Below, in pieces: positions 45,601 to 60,600 of a DNA stretch of 64,000 nucleotides. The stretch is from Tubiluchus corallicola. Taxonomy: Eukaryota > Priapulida > Priapulimorpha > Priapulimorphida > Tubiluchidae. The DNA lies in NCBI GenBank assembly GCA_030141605.1, contig JAQGDQ010000655.1:1-64000 (forward strand), given 5' to 3'. The position numbers were made by a program, and so were the translations under genes. Within the stretch, counting starts at the first letter, position 1, and each line of letters begins with the position of its first letter. A model generated the notes under the pieces. It was not told the origin of the DNA, ran no database searches, and saw only the letters and a program-made list of their open reading frames with translations.

Positions 45601-48600
45601 TTCCTGTCAGAATGTTTCTGGCGATCACTTCTCTCCTGTCGGTCGCTTTTCGACTGCCAGTAACTTCTGTCCGGCCCACTAGCTGTTCTTCGAGGATTGC
45701 TTCTTCGATCGCTGCTCGGCCTCTGACTGGAGAAGCTCTTCTTCACTGTGCTGCCGGTGCTCTCTTTTTTAGTATCTTCGCCTCTTGTTTCGGCGTGAGC
45801 AGTCTCTGCCGACTGCGACTTGGAGACTCTGGCAGCAAAATCGCTGCTCTCTGAAGCGGTCTCCCATTCTTCGTTAGCTATATCAGAAGAGTTCTGCTTC
45901 CTCAAAGGCGGAGGAGCTTTATTAGCACGGGAGGCGTTGCTGCCGCCTCGATTATTGCGACCGCGGCCTCGGCCCCGTCCGCGAGGAGCGTAATCTTCGT
46001 AGTTCCAGTAATTACTGTGCGGATCTCCCCTGCCTCGCTGGAATCGGGGCGGCGGAGCAGGACGCCGGTCATAACTTCCACCTCTACTGTACTGCCGGTA
46101 TCCACGCGATCCATCCGATCTGCGCTCGCTCCTCTCTGGCCTTTCACCCTTCTTTTCCCTTTCGTCATTTCTCTGAGAGTTTTTCTCATTAGATGCTCTC
46201 TCCTTTCCTTCTTTTTTTGAATCCGACTTTACAAGATCCTCTTTAGGATTGTCCAAATCCTTTTTCAGTGATTCTGTGGACTTCTGATCTTCTTTTTTGT
46301 CATCCCTCTTCTTATTGTCACTCTTTTCTCCCCTATCTTTTACGCTTTCCTTGTCGGCCGAAAAATATCGACTGTTGTCATACGAACGATCGTAGCGATT
46401 TCTGTAACCGCCTCGCGAAGCGCCTCGACTTCCACGCGCACTGTAGCTTCCTCGACCTCTTCGAGACGGTACCCCGCGAGGAGTAAAACCGCCCTTGTTG
46501 CCACCACGATCCCGCGAAGTGTTACCATAGTCTTTGACCGCGTTGTCTCCACGCTTCGATTGTTCCTGCTTCTTGTTGGATTTCTTCTCGGTTTTCTCAG
46601 CAGATTCTACGGTAGATTCACTTATGTCGGCCGACTCATCATCAGAATCGTCATCTCTGCTTCGAAGCCTTGACGGCCCCTTATCCCAGTCCTCTTCCGA
46701 TGACGTCACATCGCTCTCCTCTTTGCGATCGGCCTTCTTTGACAAGTTTTTCTTTGGTGCAACGTCTTTCGAAACAAAAACGTCTTGGTAAGCAGAAGGA
46801 GCCGATCCCGACCGATCTCCACGTCCACGACCGCCTCGATGCGAACTGTAACCACTTCGACCGCGTCGGCCGGAATATTCGCCACGTCCACGACCTCTAC
46901 CCCGGGGATATCCGCGGTAGCCTCCCCTGTCTCTATAATCGTCTCGTTTATCCCAGTAATCATAATCGTAGTCCCTATCTTTAAAACGCTTTGTAGGCGG
47001 CTTATCGTCGTCCTTTTTCTTAACCGTCTGCTGTTTATTCGTGTGAGACTTTGCATCCTTGCCGTCATCTTTTCTAGGTTTCTCGGTTTCGTTTCCGACT
47101 GGTTTTGCGCCAGTTTCAGTTTGTTGGGTCGAAGGTTTTGGCTCCTTTTCGGCTTTTTCGGCTGGCTTCTCGGACTCTTTATGCTTGAGAATTATCTTCG
47201 GAGCATCTGGAGGGGCTCTGTTTTCCTTGTTCTGCTCCTCCTGCTTGGGCTCTTTCTTCTCAGCCACCGGGACAATTTTTGGAGAGTCGGTTTTCCGTTC
47301 TGTAGAAGCCGAAGATGAATTGGACACCGTAGAAGCCGACCGTTTCAATCCGGAATTGCGAATGATCATCGGGGCAGGTGAGCGGGACATTTCCGGATGT
47401 AACGCATCCCAGTCTGGAGCACCTGTGCAAGATACATTTCAAAAAAGGTGAAAATTTCATTAACACATGGCACACACAAATACAACAAAATACGACACTA
47501 AGGTTAGTTTTATAACATCCTATTACAGTCAGAGCCAGCTATATAAATGCATTGCCATATACTAACAATTTGGCATGCTTCCAATACAGTTAAGCAATTC
47601 ACAAATCTATTTATAAATATTTTACAGCATCTGTTTGTAATCAGTACTGAAACCTGTAAACAAGATGACGTCTAAGTCGCACAAACCCGACGGAAACATC
47701 GCCATTTTAAAAAGTTCATGCTGTACAACTCTCGTAAAACTATCAAATTAAGTTTCTTGAAGAACCACCACTAGTGGCAAATTTGTGATTTTAATACTTT
47801 GTTACAAACGTCTACCGTAAATATAAACACACAAAGTGTCTCACTATTTTTCTCTGTGAAAGATTCGTCTAATGGCTCGTCACCCCAAGCAAGTAGAGAG
47901 CCCGTTGAATCTTTAGCTCCAGATTTTTTGGTGTCTTCTAGTGAGGTCTCTTTCCAGGCATTGTCGGCCTCCTCTTTCAGGGATGACTGAGAGCTCGACT
48001 TTTTTGCCGCCCTGCGAAGATATAGTGTAAGTGTAAGCGTAAGTGTAAAAATATTTGTAGTTTAAGTAAGAACTGCTGAATTTGATTGAAAAAAGTGACA
48101 GTCAGTTTTAGAAAGGGAAAAGGAAATGTGGCAGGAGTAGCCACAAAAATTTCTTAGATCAAACTACAGTCAACCACGGATATAAGGGGCACCTCGGGAC
48201 CGGAAAAAAGCCATCCCTTATATCCGATGTCCCTTATAGCCGAAATTGAGTCAGACCGAGAGTGTATCTAGACCTGTACTTTTACCCCATATTTTTATGG
48301 ATTATTTGCTACACATTCAGTGCAAACGGTATGTAGGAAGCTCTTTCAGTGATGCGAGATGTATGCGACGGCGGAAACCGACCTGTTCAAAGGCAGAGTT
48401 TGCAAAAAATTGAGGTTAAAAATTGATCAATTTCACTTATATCATAGGATCCCTTATATGCAAGTAATTTAGCTGGGTTTCTATTATGCGGGACCTGAAG
48501 ATATCGTCCCTTATATCCGAGTACCTTATATAAGAAGATTTTTACATAGGAAAAACGTTACGAAAAATCGGGACCGGTGTTGGTGGTCCCTTATAAGCGA

Positions 48601-51600
48601 GTGTCCTTTATAAGCGAGTACCTTATACCTGAGGTTGACCGTATTTTAATCTTTATTAACATAATCTAAAATTCAAAAAAAGGATTAGCCTTATTTACTT
48701 TCGTGTTTTGCTATAAAAAAACTTGTTACTGGAAATATCGTTGACAAGACAATCTGACCTCTGCATTTAGCTCACCGTGTGTGTACTCTAAATAAAACCA
48801 GATCTCTATGACTGAGCTAATAATGATTTTTAGCGTGCATAAAGCGACGGGGAATATTAGCGATTTTGGAAGGACAACTACAATATTTCCAAAATTGCAC
48901 TTGCCAAACATTAAATCTTTTTTAGTCCAAACTGTAGTAACAAAACACAAAACACGTAGCCCAAACAGCCATTACATCACAAATAATATGTTAATTTAAA
49001 AACTTAATTAATTAAATTATGTGAAAAAATTACCGCTCATCACGCGACACGCTACTTCTGGAATCCTTCGACCGGCTAGATTCGCGAGAATCCCTCGACT
49101 TCACCGAATCACGAGATTTCACCGAGTCACGCGACTTCACCGAGTCGCGACTTTCCGGACGCTGCGGTCGCTGCAAGTGGTCAGGCGCCTCATCGAAAGG
49201 ATCTCGCTGGACAGTGGCTAGTTGACTCGAAGTTTCAGACTTCTTGTTGTCGTCACTGCGACTAGATTTTCTGGCTTGATCGGTCTTATCTGCCTTGGGA
49301 GCCTCCTCTCTGCAAAAAGAACAAACTCAATGGCTACGAAGTATCTGCAAGCAAATCGTTAAAAATAACAAGTTCAATTACTCGCTTATAGGCAAAAGAC
49401 ACCATCAGAGAGTGTGTAACTAAATGCATTCAGCATCGTTAGGTGGTCAGAAATAAATTCTCATCAAATGGTGAGAGCAAAGTAATTAATTTGTATGGAA
49501 AGTTTACATTCGTCACTTGGCTTCTTTATGAGCTCAAACTTATATTTAGTTTTAATAATTGAAAAACTAAAAACCTCACGGCTAAGGCCGTAATGTTTTT
49601 GATGTCAAACTGAACGAACGAAGTTTGTTTTTGACACTAGCACCGCGAACATACCCTAATTACTGAAAAGCTGCCAGTGGGAAATGTGCATGTAGTCGAG
49701 TTTTCAAAGTTACATTATAAAGCAAACAAAATCATTAAGTAACAGGTCTGGCCTACCAAGTGTTAAGGAGAGAATAACCATCTTCAATAGTTTCACAGAT
49801 GGTCGCAGTTTCGCAATACTTTTGCAGTTTTTATTTTACAAACCTTATCAATTTCACTCTTACTCAACGCATAACTCAGGGATAAGAATGACAAATTGCA
49901 AAAACTCTGAAACAGGCCGACGGTTTGGGGGCCGCTCTCAATTTTGTGACCATAGAGAGCCTCTAAGTGGACTTAAAATATCAATTACCTTGTTTCATTC
50001 ATAATTTAAAATACCCAACTACCAAGAATGCATGATAAATATGATCGTGAAGCTTCAAAAAATTAACAAATTTAATTTTGTATATATTTTGTTGCCTATA
50101 TTTCATAAATAATAAAATTAAACTTGGTTTTATTCAAATTACGCTTTCGTATTTCGGTTGTTTGTGTCTGGAGGCTTCAAAGCTTCACATTTATCAGCAA
50201 TAAAGATATGCCGCATTGCCGTAAAAGGCTGCTACAAATCATACAGATTATCAAATAAACGATATTTACGCTTTATTTGAACTATCTCAGCCAAAATTTT
50301 TCAGCGATTTTTAACATCTAGGAGATAAAAGGATAAATACCTTGAAAAAATGCTACTGAAAGTTTCGACGAAAACGGCGTTCGACCCCGAAAAATTTTCT
50401 CAGCGAATTTACGCGATTTACAAAAATGGCACTACTGGTCTTCCAAAAACTGGGAATTCCGTGTATCCGAAAAAAATTCTCATCCCTGATAACTAACAGT
50501 TCTTGTAAGTGTGTGCCTAGCTTTTTTTATAACCATATTTTTATTTTTGTAGAACAAGAATAAACCTTTGGCCACAGTTACCACTGATAAAGAGCCCTCG
50601 GGAAGACGAAATGGTATACAAGTGGTGTACAGATGAAATTATAGAAATAGATTAATGTACAAAGAAATACGTGTATTAGTACAATGCTGTGTACTAAAAA
50701 ACAAAAGGCATAAAATGTACCACACAAATAAGCGAAGCGACGAGTATTTTTATATGTATGAACAACATCAAATATAGCTATATTTTGGTGATGGTTTAGG
50801 AGGGTACTACCATTTAAGAGTATACTAATTAGAGATTTGGTATCCAAAAGAAAAATGTCAAATGGAATAATATTATTTCAAATTGGATAACTTGTGTATG
50901 AGTTACTCTCTACTTACAGCATACAGCAGGACATTTGAGCAAACAATGGGTAATAGATTCAATATAATAATCACAAGAACATTTTTTACCTACATTATCA
51001 CTAGAATCTTTGCAGCCATGCGGGTTTAAATGATGATTAAGCTAAGAAAAACCTATTCTTAAGTGAACATGGTGTATACAGTACGGAATTTTACCATGAG
51101 TTAAATATTTGGGTCTGTTTATGAAACCGAAGTAATTCTTTAAATAACGTTTGAAGCTACTGATCGAGGTTAATAATAGCCTAGCTTATAAATGAAATAT
51201 CTACTCTCTGAAAAGCTTTTATATAGGTTATACCTGTTAGCCAAGCAGTGTTTGATTAAAAGCCGATTGTTTTTTTTATATAAATGTACTTAAGATTGTA
51301 ATGTTTCTTATCAAATAAAAATATTGTTTAAACTAATAGTTTTGCATGCCATTTTAATTCTCTCAAAGCCGTTTTGTGGTGGCATGAAAGCTAAAAGAAA
51401 AACACAACAAACCTCTTCTCCTTATAATCATCTCTCTTAGAATCCGGATCCCGTTTTTCCCGGTCCAGAACGGTTATCCGTTCTCGAGGCTCTTTGCGAT
51501 CATCGTGATGGGAAGACCTCTCGAAAGAACTGCGCCTGTACTCGACCAACCGGTAGCCCTTTCCGCCTCTCCGTTTCTCTTCGTACTGCGACCCGCCTAG

Positions 51601-54600
51601 ATGGTAAACAATAACTAGACGTCAGTTTGTTCATCGCAAGAGAAACGTTAATGAAATGTTCGTGAAATGAGAAATGTAACTTTATTTCATAATTTAGCAG
51701 ATGTTTTTTAAATTTCATGCGGTTCTAATTTCTCCATTCGAATGTGACCCGTGGACAGTCGGACTTTCCTCAAACGAAAGAAAGCTTATATAACATGCAT
51801 AAAAACCGCGAATGGATATCCAAGTCAACTTTGCTTTGCAAACACCAAAAACTTGATGTACAAGAAAACGGTCTTCACAAATAACGTACAAAAAATTCGT
51901 CTTGAAATTTTATATCACTCACATGCAGAGCTCAGGTTAGCAGTAACGTTGTATAAAACTGGTAAATTTACACAGCAGGGAGAGACCGCTAGGCGCAACC
52001 ATTTTAACGGAAAGATAAGTTTTAAACGAGTTTAGCAAAAAGTGCATAAAATTTGAAAAAATAATTAGAGCATCCGTAGTGCACTCTTTGCTAATTAAAC
52101 AAAAGTTTAAATTATTTTACAACTTGTGAATAAGATTAAAACATGTTTTTGGTGAGCCAGTGGTGCACGCTGGGAACATTTTACCAGTTGCTGGGAACAT
52201 TTTAAATCAACAAGAATTTTCTCTTTCAATTACATAAAAGTTTCAAACAGAAAATGGTAAGAATGGTAACATAACTTTGTACTGCAGGTTCATTCCATAA
52301 TGTATAGTGATGTACTCTAAAATTCCCTTTAATACACCAAGGTTTTATTTTGATTATAAATAGTGCTAGATAAAGCTGTTAGTTTAAAATACAACCAGGA
52401 GTGCAAAAATTAATGAAAAAGGAAGTACAGAAATAAAAAATACAACATTGTTAGCGTGTGCCATCAGGAATTGGGTGATGGATAAGTGTCTTCACCGCTA
52501 CAGCTATAGTCCCAATGTTCATCACGCGGCACACGGACAAAGAAAAGAGAGACCTGTCTACGAAGTACAAACTGCAACTAAGTGCGGAGGATTTATAAAA
52601 AACACAGGGATTAAGAATCGCCAACCTGTTTGGTATGTTGAACGTTCAGCTGACCAAGCCCTATCTTCAGAAGTGCTGTCACCGTCAGTGTAGGCATCTT
52701 GACCCGACCCTTGGCTATCGGCACGGCCTCGCTGACCGTACGACTTCCCTGTCTGCATACCGCCCATGCCTTTCGTTAAAAAAAGACATTTAAACGTATG
52801 AAAAGTTAGCAGTAATTTGCATTTGTTTACTCCAAATTTAATATCACACAAAAAAAACCCTCAAATTTTAAAACTAGCATATCTTATTTCAATCACCAAA
52901 GATACTGCAGAAAACAAAAAATGTAACCAGACAGCTACTTACAATTTATTACTACTCACAACTATTATACATCAGATCTGCACGTTTCGTAAAAAAATTA
53001 AAGGAAAACCGGATGATTGTCTAGACTCAATCTCATTTTAATTTACTGTCCAAAATATACGTTTTCTTGCCTCTAAAAGTTAGGAATTGTTCCTTATATT
53101 TGAATAATTAGCTTAGAAAGTTAATTAACGGTAACCGAACACAGCTATTAATTACATCAGAAACTAACCACAGTTTGTGCAATAACAGGCATCTTACCTT
53201 ACGCGTCAAATATGTTTCCGTAAGTGTTACTGCTTAAACGCGTAATGTCACGAAAATGGGCTCTTTATCATATGACGTCAGAAACTAACACAGCAGTTCA
53301 TGATCATGGTTATCACGGTGCCACTTTCTATTAGTTAGCCCTGCACACGTGACCAAAAATTCACGTTCTACTGTTTAGTAGATTCACTGAGCCTCCCGTA
53401 GTTTTGAAAGTTTAACAAAATTTTGAGTATCCGAGGTAATTATTATTTAATCTAAGCTTTGACGTAATAAAGCTATGTAGTTTTCAATATTTTAGAGGAT
53501 ACTTTATTCTGAAGTAATGTTTACACAATCGTCCGGTTTTCTTTTAATGTCAATAACTGTGCATGTAAGTTGATTCAGTTAAACTACAACAGAAATGTGC
53601 ACTCACACTCGCCCAACAGCAAGCAAATGCATAAAAATTGGTTACACATATTACGTACACACCTGGCATTTGCTGCATAGTTCTCGGATCGTGCATATAC
53701 GGTGGAGGCTGAGGCATGTTGCCCGTCCAGTGAGGATCGTGAGGTACAGGAGGTCCGCCGGCACGTGAATAGTAAGCTTGATGCTTGACCATCTGCTCCT
53801 GCTGCTGACGCTGAAACCTGTAGAATTAAGCATGAACTACAATGTCGGGAAACGAACAAAAAACTCAAAGAAAAGTACACACATCTTTATTGTGAAGTTA
53901 TGACTCCATTTGCACGTAATGCGTGATCTGTAATCTATAATAGATGACGCATATAGACTGTTTCCGTGTCAGTTGCTTTATTGCGTGTTAACAAAGTTCA
54001 CAGCGTTCTTTCCACCATTTTTGGCTGCTGTTAGCGGAAACTGGTCTCTGTCGAAATTTCAGTGTGATAATTACAGCCGTGGCAATAGCTTATTAATGTA
54101 CTATTGGACGGTAAAGGAAGCACAGGTTTTGGGTGCACAACATTTTGCGGAGGAGAGAACAATACGGCTTGCATCAACACTTAATGAAAGAACTTCAATT
54201 AGATGCATAAGATAATTACATGCTTCTTCCACTCCTCAAAAACCCAATTAGAACAAATATTATTGTGCGTGTACGCCTCGAAATAACCAAGACTCGCCTA
54301 ACTAGAATTTCCAGGAAGCCAATTTGGGAAAATGGTCGTTGAAAACTCGAAAACTCGCTAAATTACTTAGGCAATGGCAGTTTTCCATCTACGTATTACT
54401 GCGGGATGCGTATGCAGATAATGGGAAACATGTTCGAATGAATACGGATCACGCATTATGCACACACAAACACACTTCCACGTGTTTAAATACAAACTGT
54501 TGTATATCCATTATGTATTCCCGGAACCACACCTCTACATTTAAGGCAAACAAGGAAAAAGTGTAGAGAAATAGATGCAGACTGATTGACAGAAAAACAG

Positions 54601-57600
54601 TTCTAGACCCGTAGCAAAACACAATGACTAATCAGTGACTAGATGCAGCTGGAAGAGCATTTTCTCCAAATCGCTCTGATATTAGTTTACAAAAGCAATG
54701 AAAAATAAGGCAAAGCTGACAGGAATGCTCTTCTTAACATTTTATAAACATACCGCGGTGGAACATTTTTCTGGAACTTGGAGTAGGTGCTGTACTGTTC
54801 CCTTTCTCCGCCTCTATCCCTGTCCCGGTCGCGTGTAGACGGTCGAAAATCCCGCTCCCGACTGTCGCGATCCTTTTCCCGCTTGTCGCTTTCGCTGTCC
54901 CTAGATACGGAACGCTTTCCGGACGACTCGGAATCTGCGCCGTCGTCAGTGTCTTTGCTGCTCCTGTCATCGTGTTTATTGAGCGCCGCTTTGCGCTCGT
55001 CTTCAAATCGCTTTTCCTCCTCTTCTCGCAGCTGCCGCGCTCGTTCTACAACAGCGGTCATCTCGCTGCTCTGCTGACGTCTCCTCTGCTGCCACATCTG
55101 CAAGACAAACGTAGCGATGTTATATAAAAGAGCGAAGATGGCAACACGTTACAAAATTTCGTTTTCTAGCACAACAAAAACGATAAAATATGCCACGGTC
55201 TATAGTTATTATCCAAACTTGCTGATAACAAGTGACGTTATTATCTCAAGTGACGTAGCTATTGTCGACGACAAATAACGATAAAAATGGCTTCAATTTA
55301 TCTGTGATCTTCTGCAAAATGTTTTGACGATCGTTTAGAATTTTACTAAGAGGTTAGCTTTCCTAATTAGTAAAGCATAAGTGTGCAAGCAAATCCAAAA
55401 AGCTCTTCATTTGAAAAATTTGAAAAAAAAAACAATGTAGATTTATCAGTTGCAAAAACCTGTCACCTTACACTCCTCCATAACCTATGTCCTACAAAAG
55501 TGAACTATTAGTGTGTCCTATTAGTGTGGTCTCTAGAGTTGATTGGGCCTTTGTTAGATAACACTTCTATCATTGACCCAAGGTTGTTCTTCAAACAAAA
55601 AACATATTTTGTTTTGTATGACATGGGCCTTAAAAAACCCCATTCCTTTGGCCCTATTTGTAGATTTTTCAGTTGCAAAACCCATCTCTGTACACTCCTC
55701 CAAAACCTACGCTCTACAAAAGTATGGTCTCTATAGAGTTGATTGGATTGTATCAGATTACACCTCCATCGTTCGCCAAAAGATGCTTTCAAACACAAAA
55801 AAATTTTGTTTCGAATGACGAGGGCTTTGAAAACTCTCACACCTCCTCACTAATTCAAAGCCAAAATACAGGTAAGGGTGCAAAGGACAGCAATTAACAT
55901 TGTTACCTCCTCGTCATCAACATCATTTTGTTTGTGACGTCCACCTTGCTGCATACCGTACGGTCCCATTCTCTGAGGATGAGCACCAGGATAAGGAACA
56001 CCATGTGGGTGCATGGGTGGGCCACCCCTGTGATCGAATGGTATGCGCTGCTGTTGCTGCCACTGAAGAAAAAACATCAAACAGCTAGTAGCCTTGATCA
56101 ATCATGCACTGGGATAATAATCTGATTTAACGAAGAAACATCAATAAAGGAGCATAGAAGCTTCTTCTGGAAAATTCATGAAGTGTAAAACCAAACGTAT
56201 ACTGAGACGCATTGATAAGTTTCTTTTTTGCTATTGCAAATATATAATTGTATGAACAACAAACAACAAACAAGCATAAATGTGATTAAAAACACATAAT
56301 TTTACAATAGAGGCGGGACCGATTAGTGAATTATAATCGATTTGGTTTTTATTTTTGATTACTGGTTACTCTTTTCCGCTGCCGACACACATAGATCGTA
56401 CTACCAACACTAGCGTGGATCATAAAGTTAGTGCGTAGTGGAAAAGTTCGGCAATTTTGTGAGAAGGGCCAGACACATAAATTAGCTGTTCGCTCTATAA
56501 AACAATATGGCACTGGATAACACGAGTAGTTAGTTATGACTGCACATGTGTTAGTAATTATGTAATGAAAGACAGCAGCTACTTTTTTTACACACAGAAA
56601 TGTGTAATTACGTAATGAAAGGCAGCAGCTACTTTTTTTACACACATAAATGTGTAATTACGTAATGAAAGGCAGCAGCTACTTTTTTACACACACAAAT
56701 GTGTAATTACGTAATGAAAGGCAGCAGCTACTTTTTTTACACACACAAATGTGGAATTACGTATGAAAGGCAGCAGCTACTTTTTTCACACACACACATG
56801 TGTAATTACGTAATGAAAGGCAGCAGCTACTTTTTTTTACACACGGAAATGTGTAATTACGTAATGAAAGGCAGCAGCTATTTTTTTTACACACACAAAT
56901 GTAACAAGATAATACTGGTATTACTTTTTAAATTAAGTTTTTCTTATCTTCCTGTAGTCTGTTATAACAGTGGCAATTCGCAATGTGGTAATACTGTAAA
57001 ATTAATCCTACCAGCTTTTCATGACTTTTGATAGTACAAGTAGTCGTATGCCGAATAATACGACAGCAGGCAATGTTCTTATATCATAATGTTTGCAAAG
57101 CTGCATTCGCAAAAGTTTGGCTAGCGTTTTCTTTCCAGTTTATGGTATTTTCATCTTTTTTTTCCGGAAAATCCACGAGTCTCATGGACACATAGTCATC
57201 ACAGCTGTAAAATCGAGTGACATGGCACTACTTTTGCACAGTATTCGTAGGCAACGCCGCTTTCACGCCCGAGTTTCTTGCAAGCACAAACACGCGTTTT
57301 GATGTGCAGCCGTTTTCTCAGTGTCTCAAACCGGTTTCGCTGTGCGCCTCTTTTACAAACCAACAAGCTCATGCATGACTGGACTACCAACTTGGTTATC
57401 TAATAAGAACTATCAATGTGTGGTAAAAAAACGATACCATTTGACCATCTGGTGGCGGCATTCTCCTGCGATCAAGCTGAGATGGTGGACCTTGCCCGGG
57501 TGGCCATGCCTGTCTCGGTGGACCCGGTCTATCCATCTAGAAAAGTTGAAATATTTTACAAACATATCCAACAGGCTAAGGAACGCGAATCGACAAAAAC

Positions 57601-60600
57601 GAAAAAAAAACAATATGAGTTAATTGTAGGCTGTTTCGTTTATAAAATATTTGTGTTCATGAGACGCGCAATTCGTGGACATTTTCCGTAGTCTTTATCA
57701 TCGTAGAGTAAAAAACGAAGACATGTTTCACCCTACTACCTGCTTCCTCGGGGACTATAAGCAAATCAAACAAAACAGCCAGTTATACGACAGTTACACA
57801 GGTTACGCATCGAGTATCAATTATAACACTTAAAGCAACTCACCAGAATTTTACTACATTTTCGCAAAATATTTGCACACTGATTCAAAACTTTACACTG
57901 TGATAAAAATCTGTCATTTACCCCTGTATGCACGCTTGAGATAGATGCTACCCCGTGATGTTTGATTTGTTTACAATCCCCGATGAAGCCATTAGCAGGG
58001 TAATGACGGACGATAATAAAGATGTCTGTTAGCACTAGTTGCTGAATTTGCTGTAGTCCTCATTTTATGTAGTTACATCAATAATAACAATGACAATTAC
58101 ATACATTATTTACACCACCGACTTTTTGTCTTAGCACCAATATAACTCTCATTAATCGTACTTATAAACCTACCCTCTGCCTCTCGTCCCATTCGTACTC
58201 CTTCTCTTCTCCATGCCCATCTTTGCGATCTAACCTGTCTCGTGTATCACGGTGATCCCTAGTCCTGATGAGAAAAAATAAACATACGAAATGACGGAAA
58301 AGAAATGGACAAAACTGTTGCACATAAGAATGCCCCGTCAAGTGTTTAAGTATATAACATACGCTGCAACTATTTTGTCTCTGAAACCAGTCAGGGATGT
58401 TACCGAAACCGAAATTCATGAAACATCGGAAACCGATATCGAAACGAAACCGAACTGAAACATTTTTGCATAATGAACGACTACTAAAACTGGAAAAAAT
58501 AAAATTTTAAAATAAGTAAATTTTTTTGTTTCCTCTCATTTACTGTGATGCAAAATTACTGATAAAAAATTCTAATACAAAAAGGACAAGGAAGTTTTAC
58601 AGTGTAGAACCTCAAGTTTGATAGTGAAGCTTACCTTAGAAAATATGTTATAATGTTTTTGTATTTAAGTATCCTTAATTAATGTTTAAAGATATAATCA
58701 TTCATTAAAAATAAACAAATTTTATTTTGTAGATATTTTGTTGGCTATATTTCATATATTATAAAATTGAATGGGATTTTGCTCAAATAAATTCAAAGGT
58801 GGGTTGATATTTCGGTTGGTTGGGTCTGGAGACCCCAAAACTTCACAGTCGTCAGCACTGAAGATACGCTGCATTGCATGTAAAAGCATGTCACAAACTG
58901 TTATGCAAATTAAATTTTCGCTTTAATTTGAACTAACTTAGCCAAGATTTTTCAGTGTTTTTTGGCATCTAGGAAAAAACAAAGGGTAAATTGGATAAAT
59001 ATTATAAAACCTCGGAAAAATGCTACCGAAAGTTATCCAAAATTTAATAAATTTCGAAGAAACCAAAAGTGCAATTAACAGCAAACCGAAACGAAAATTT
59101 AGTTTCCGTAACATCCCCGATAGCAATGGAAGCGCAATCTAGACTCGCAAAACAAGAAAAAGACTGCTAAACGAAAGGCACCCACATACCCCTGATTGTC
59201 TTTCCGTTTTGCAGCATCTCCGTCAGCTTCGTCATCGCTAAACTTTAGTTCTTGACTGAAACACGAACAAACACGTGAAACTGCTTGAGGAAAATACTGC
59301 CAACTGATCAGAATCTTCAACATTTCCGCTGTTAGTCTTTACATTTTTGTCAACCAGTTTGTGAAAAGGTTTTACCAATGGCGACAATAATACAATTTAT
59401 TCTTGAACAGAAGACATCGTTTAACAAACGGGAAAAATGCAAAAAATGATTTTACGCGATCTACAAATGTCATTTTAAGAATGCCACATCGTAGGTTTGA
59501 AAAAATGCACGATTTATTTGCGCAAATCTAAATTTCATTAGACGGTGAGAAATGCAAAAAAAAAACAAGAAACATCGAGAAAACTATGAAAAATTGTTTC
59601 TGCGTCTAAAACAGAGTGATATCCATTCAAATAAACTAACATCTACAAAGGTAAATTTTACAGACAAGCCATTAGTACAGCTAGTGCATGAACTGTCGGT
59701 AGAGATTTTACCACAGTTCTATACGAGATCAACAATTTTTCATAAATCCTGAAGGCTTTGTTTAAAACTTTATGTCATCAAGTGGTTAATATGCCGACAC
59801 AGTTACAAGTAACAGAGGGCGTCTCAAAACTCACTAAACACTTATGTTTCTAAGTTTCTTTTTAAATTTTGCTTCAATCTCAGTAAGCTCTTGCAAGGCC
59901 TATGAGAACTCTTTGTTTATTCTTTTGACTGGAATCTTGTTGCTATGACAACGACAGTAATGGTAGAAGCGCGGTGCAAAATCAACCTGACACGAGATCT
60001 TCTGATCACCTGTTGAAATTCAGAGCATCATATGGATGACACTTTTGTCTCACCATTAACACTGTAGCACCAACAACATGCGATCTTCCTCACTAATCGT
60101 GGGCTGAGAGAAACTTTCTCAATGTAGCAGCGAAAAAAGCAAGAGGCTACAGGTGCAGTAGTTCTTTTCACATTTTTGTCCAACTCGATTAAAACAATTG
60201 TGCAAGGTTTTGCTTCATATGCGCCAGTTTTCAAAACATTTTGCTTTGTTTGTTACAAAAATGTAGAAAATGTAAAACATTTACTGATTCATGAGACAAA
60301 CTGTACACACGCACGCACATGCACACATAAATAATCACTAATTCTGATTGTTTTAAATCAAAATTAAAAACTTACTTGTTCTTAAAAGCTTTTATGATTC
60401 CTAGACTATTTAAATCACTTTTCCAATTTCATAGTTTTAATTATACAAATCGTGAATTGAATTTAACATCTTCATTTTCTTGATATATTTTCTACTCACT
60501 TTATACATTTTATAATTTTACGTAAGTTTATTATCTTACTAGTATGTGACATTGAAATTGCAACCATTGTGAAGTATGGAAGTTGGAATTGTGCATTGTA

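Noticed and set aside
46785-47451. Plus-strand frames of 177 and 130 codons opposite exon W14
   Set aside because: Antisense shadows of the Arg/Gly-rich and Lys/Glu-rich coding sequence; hydrophobic only because of codon complementarity.
55508-55897. Overlapping frames of 70-110 codons near 55.5-55.9 kb
   Set aside because: They arise from the 220-bp tandem duplication; the two halves do not keep one frame.
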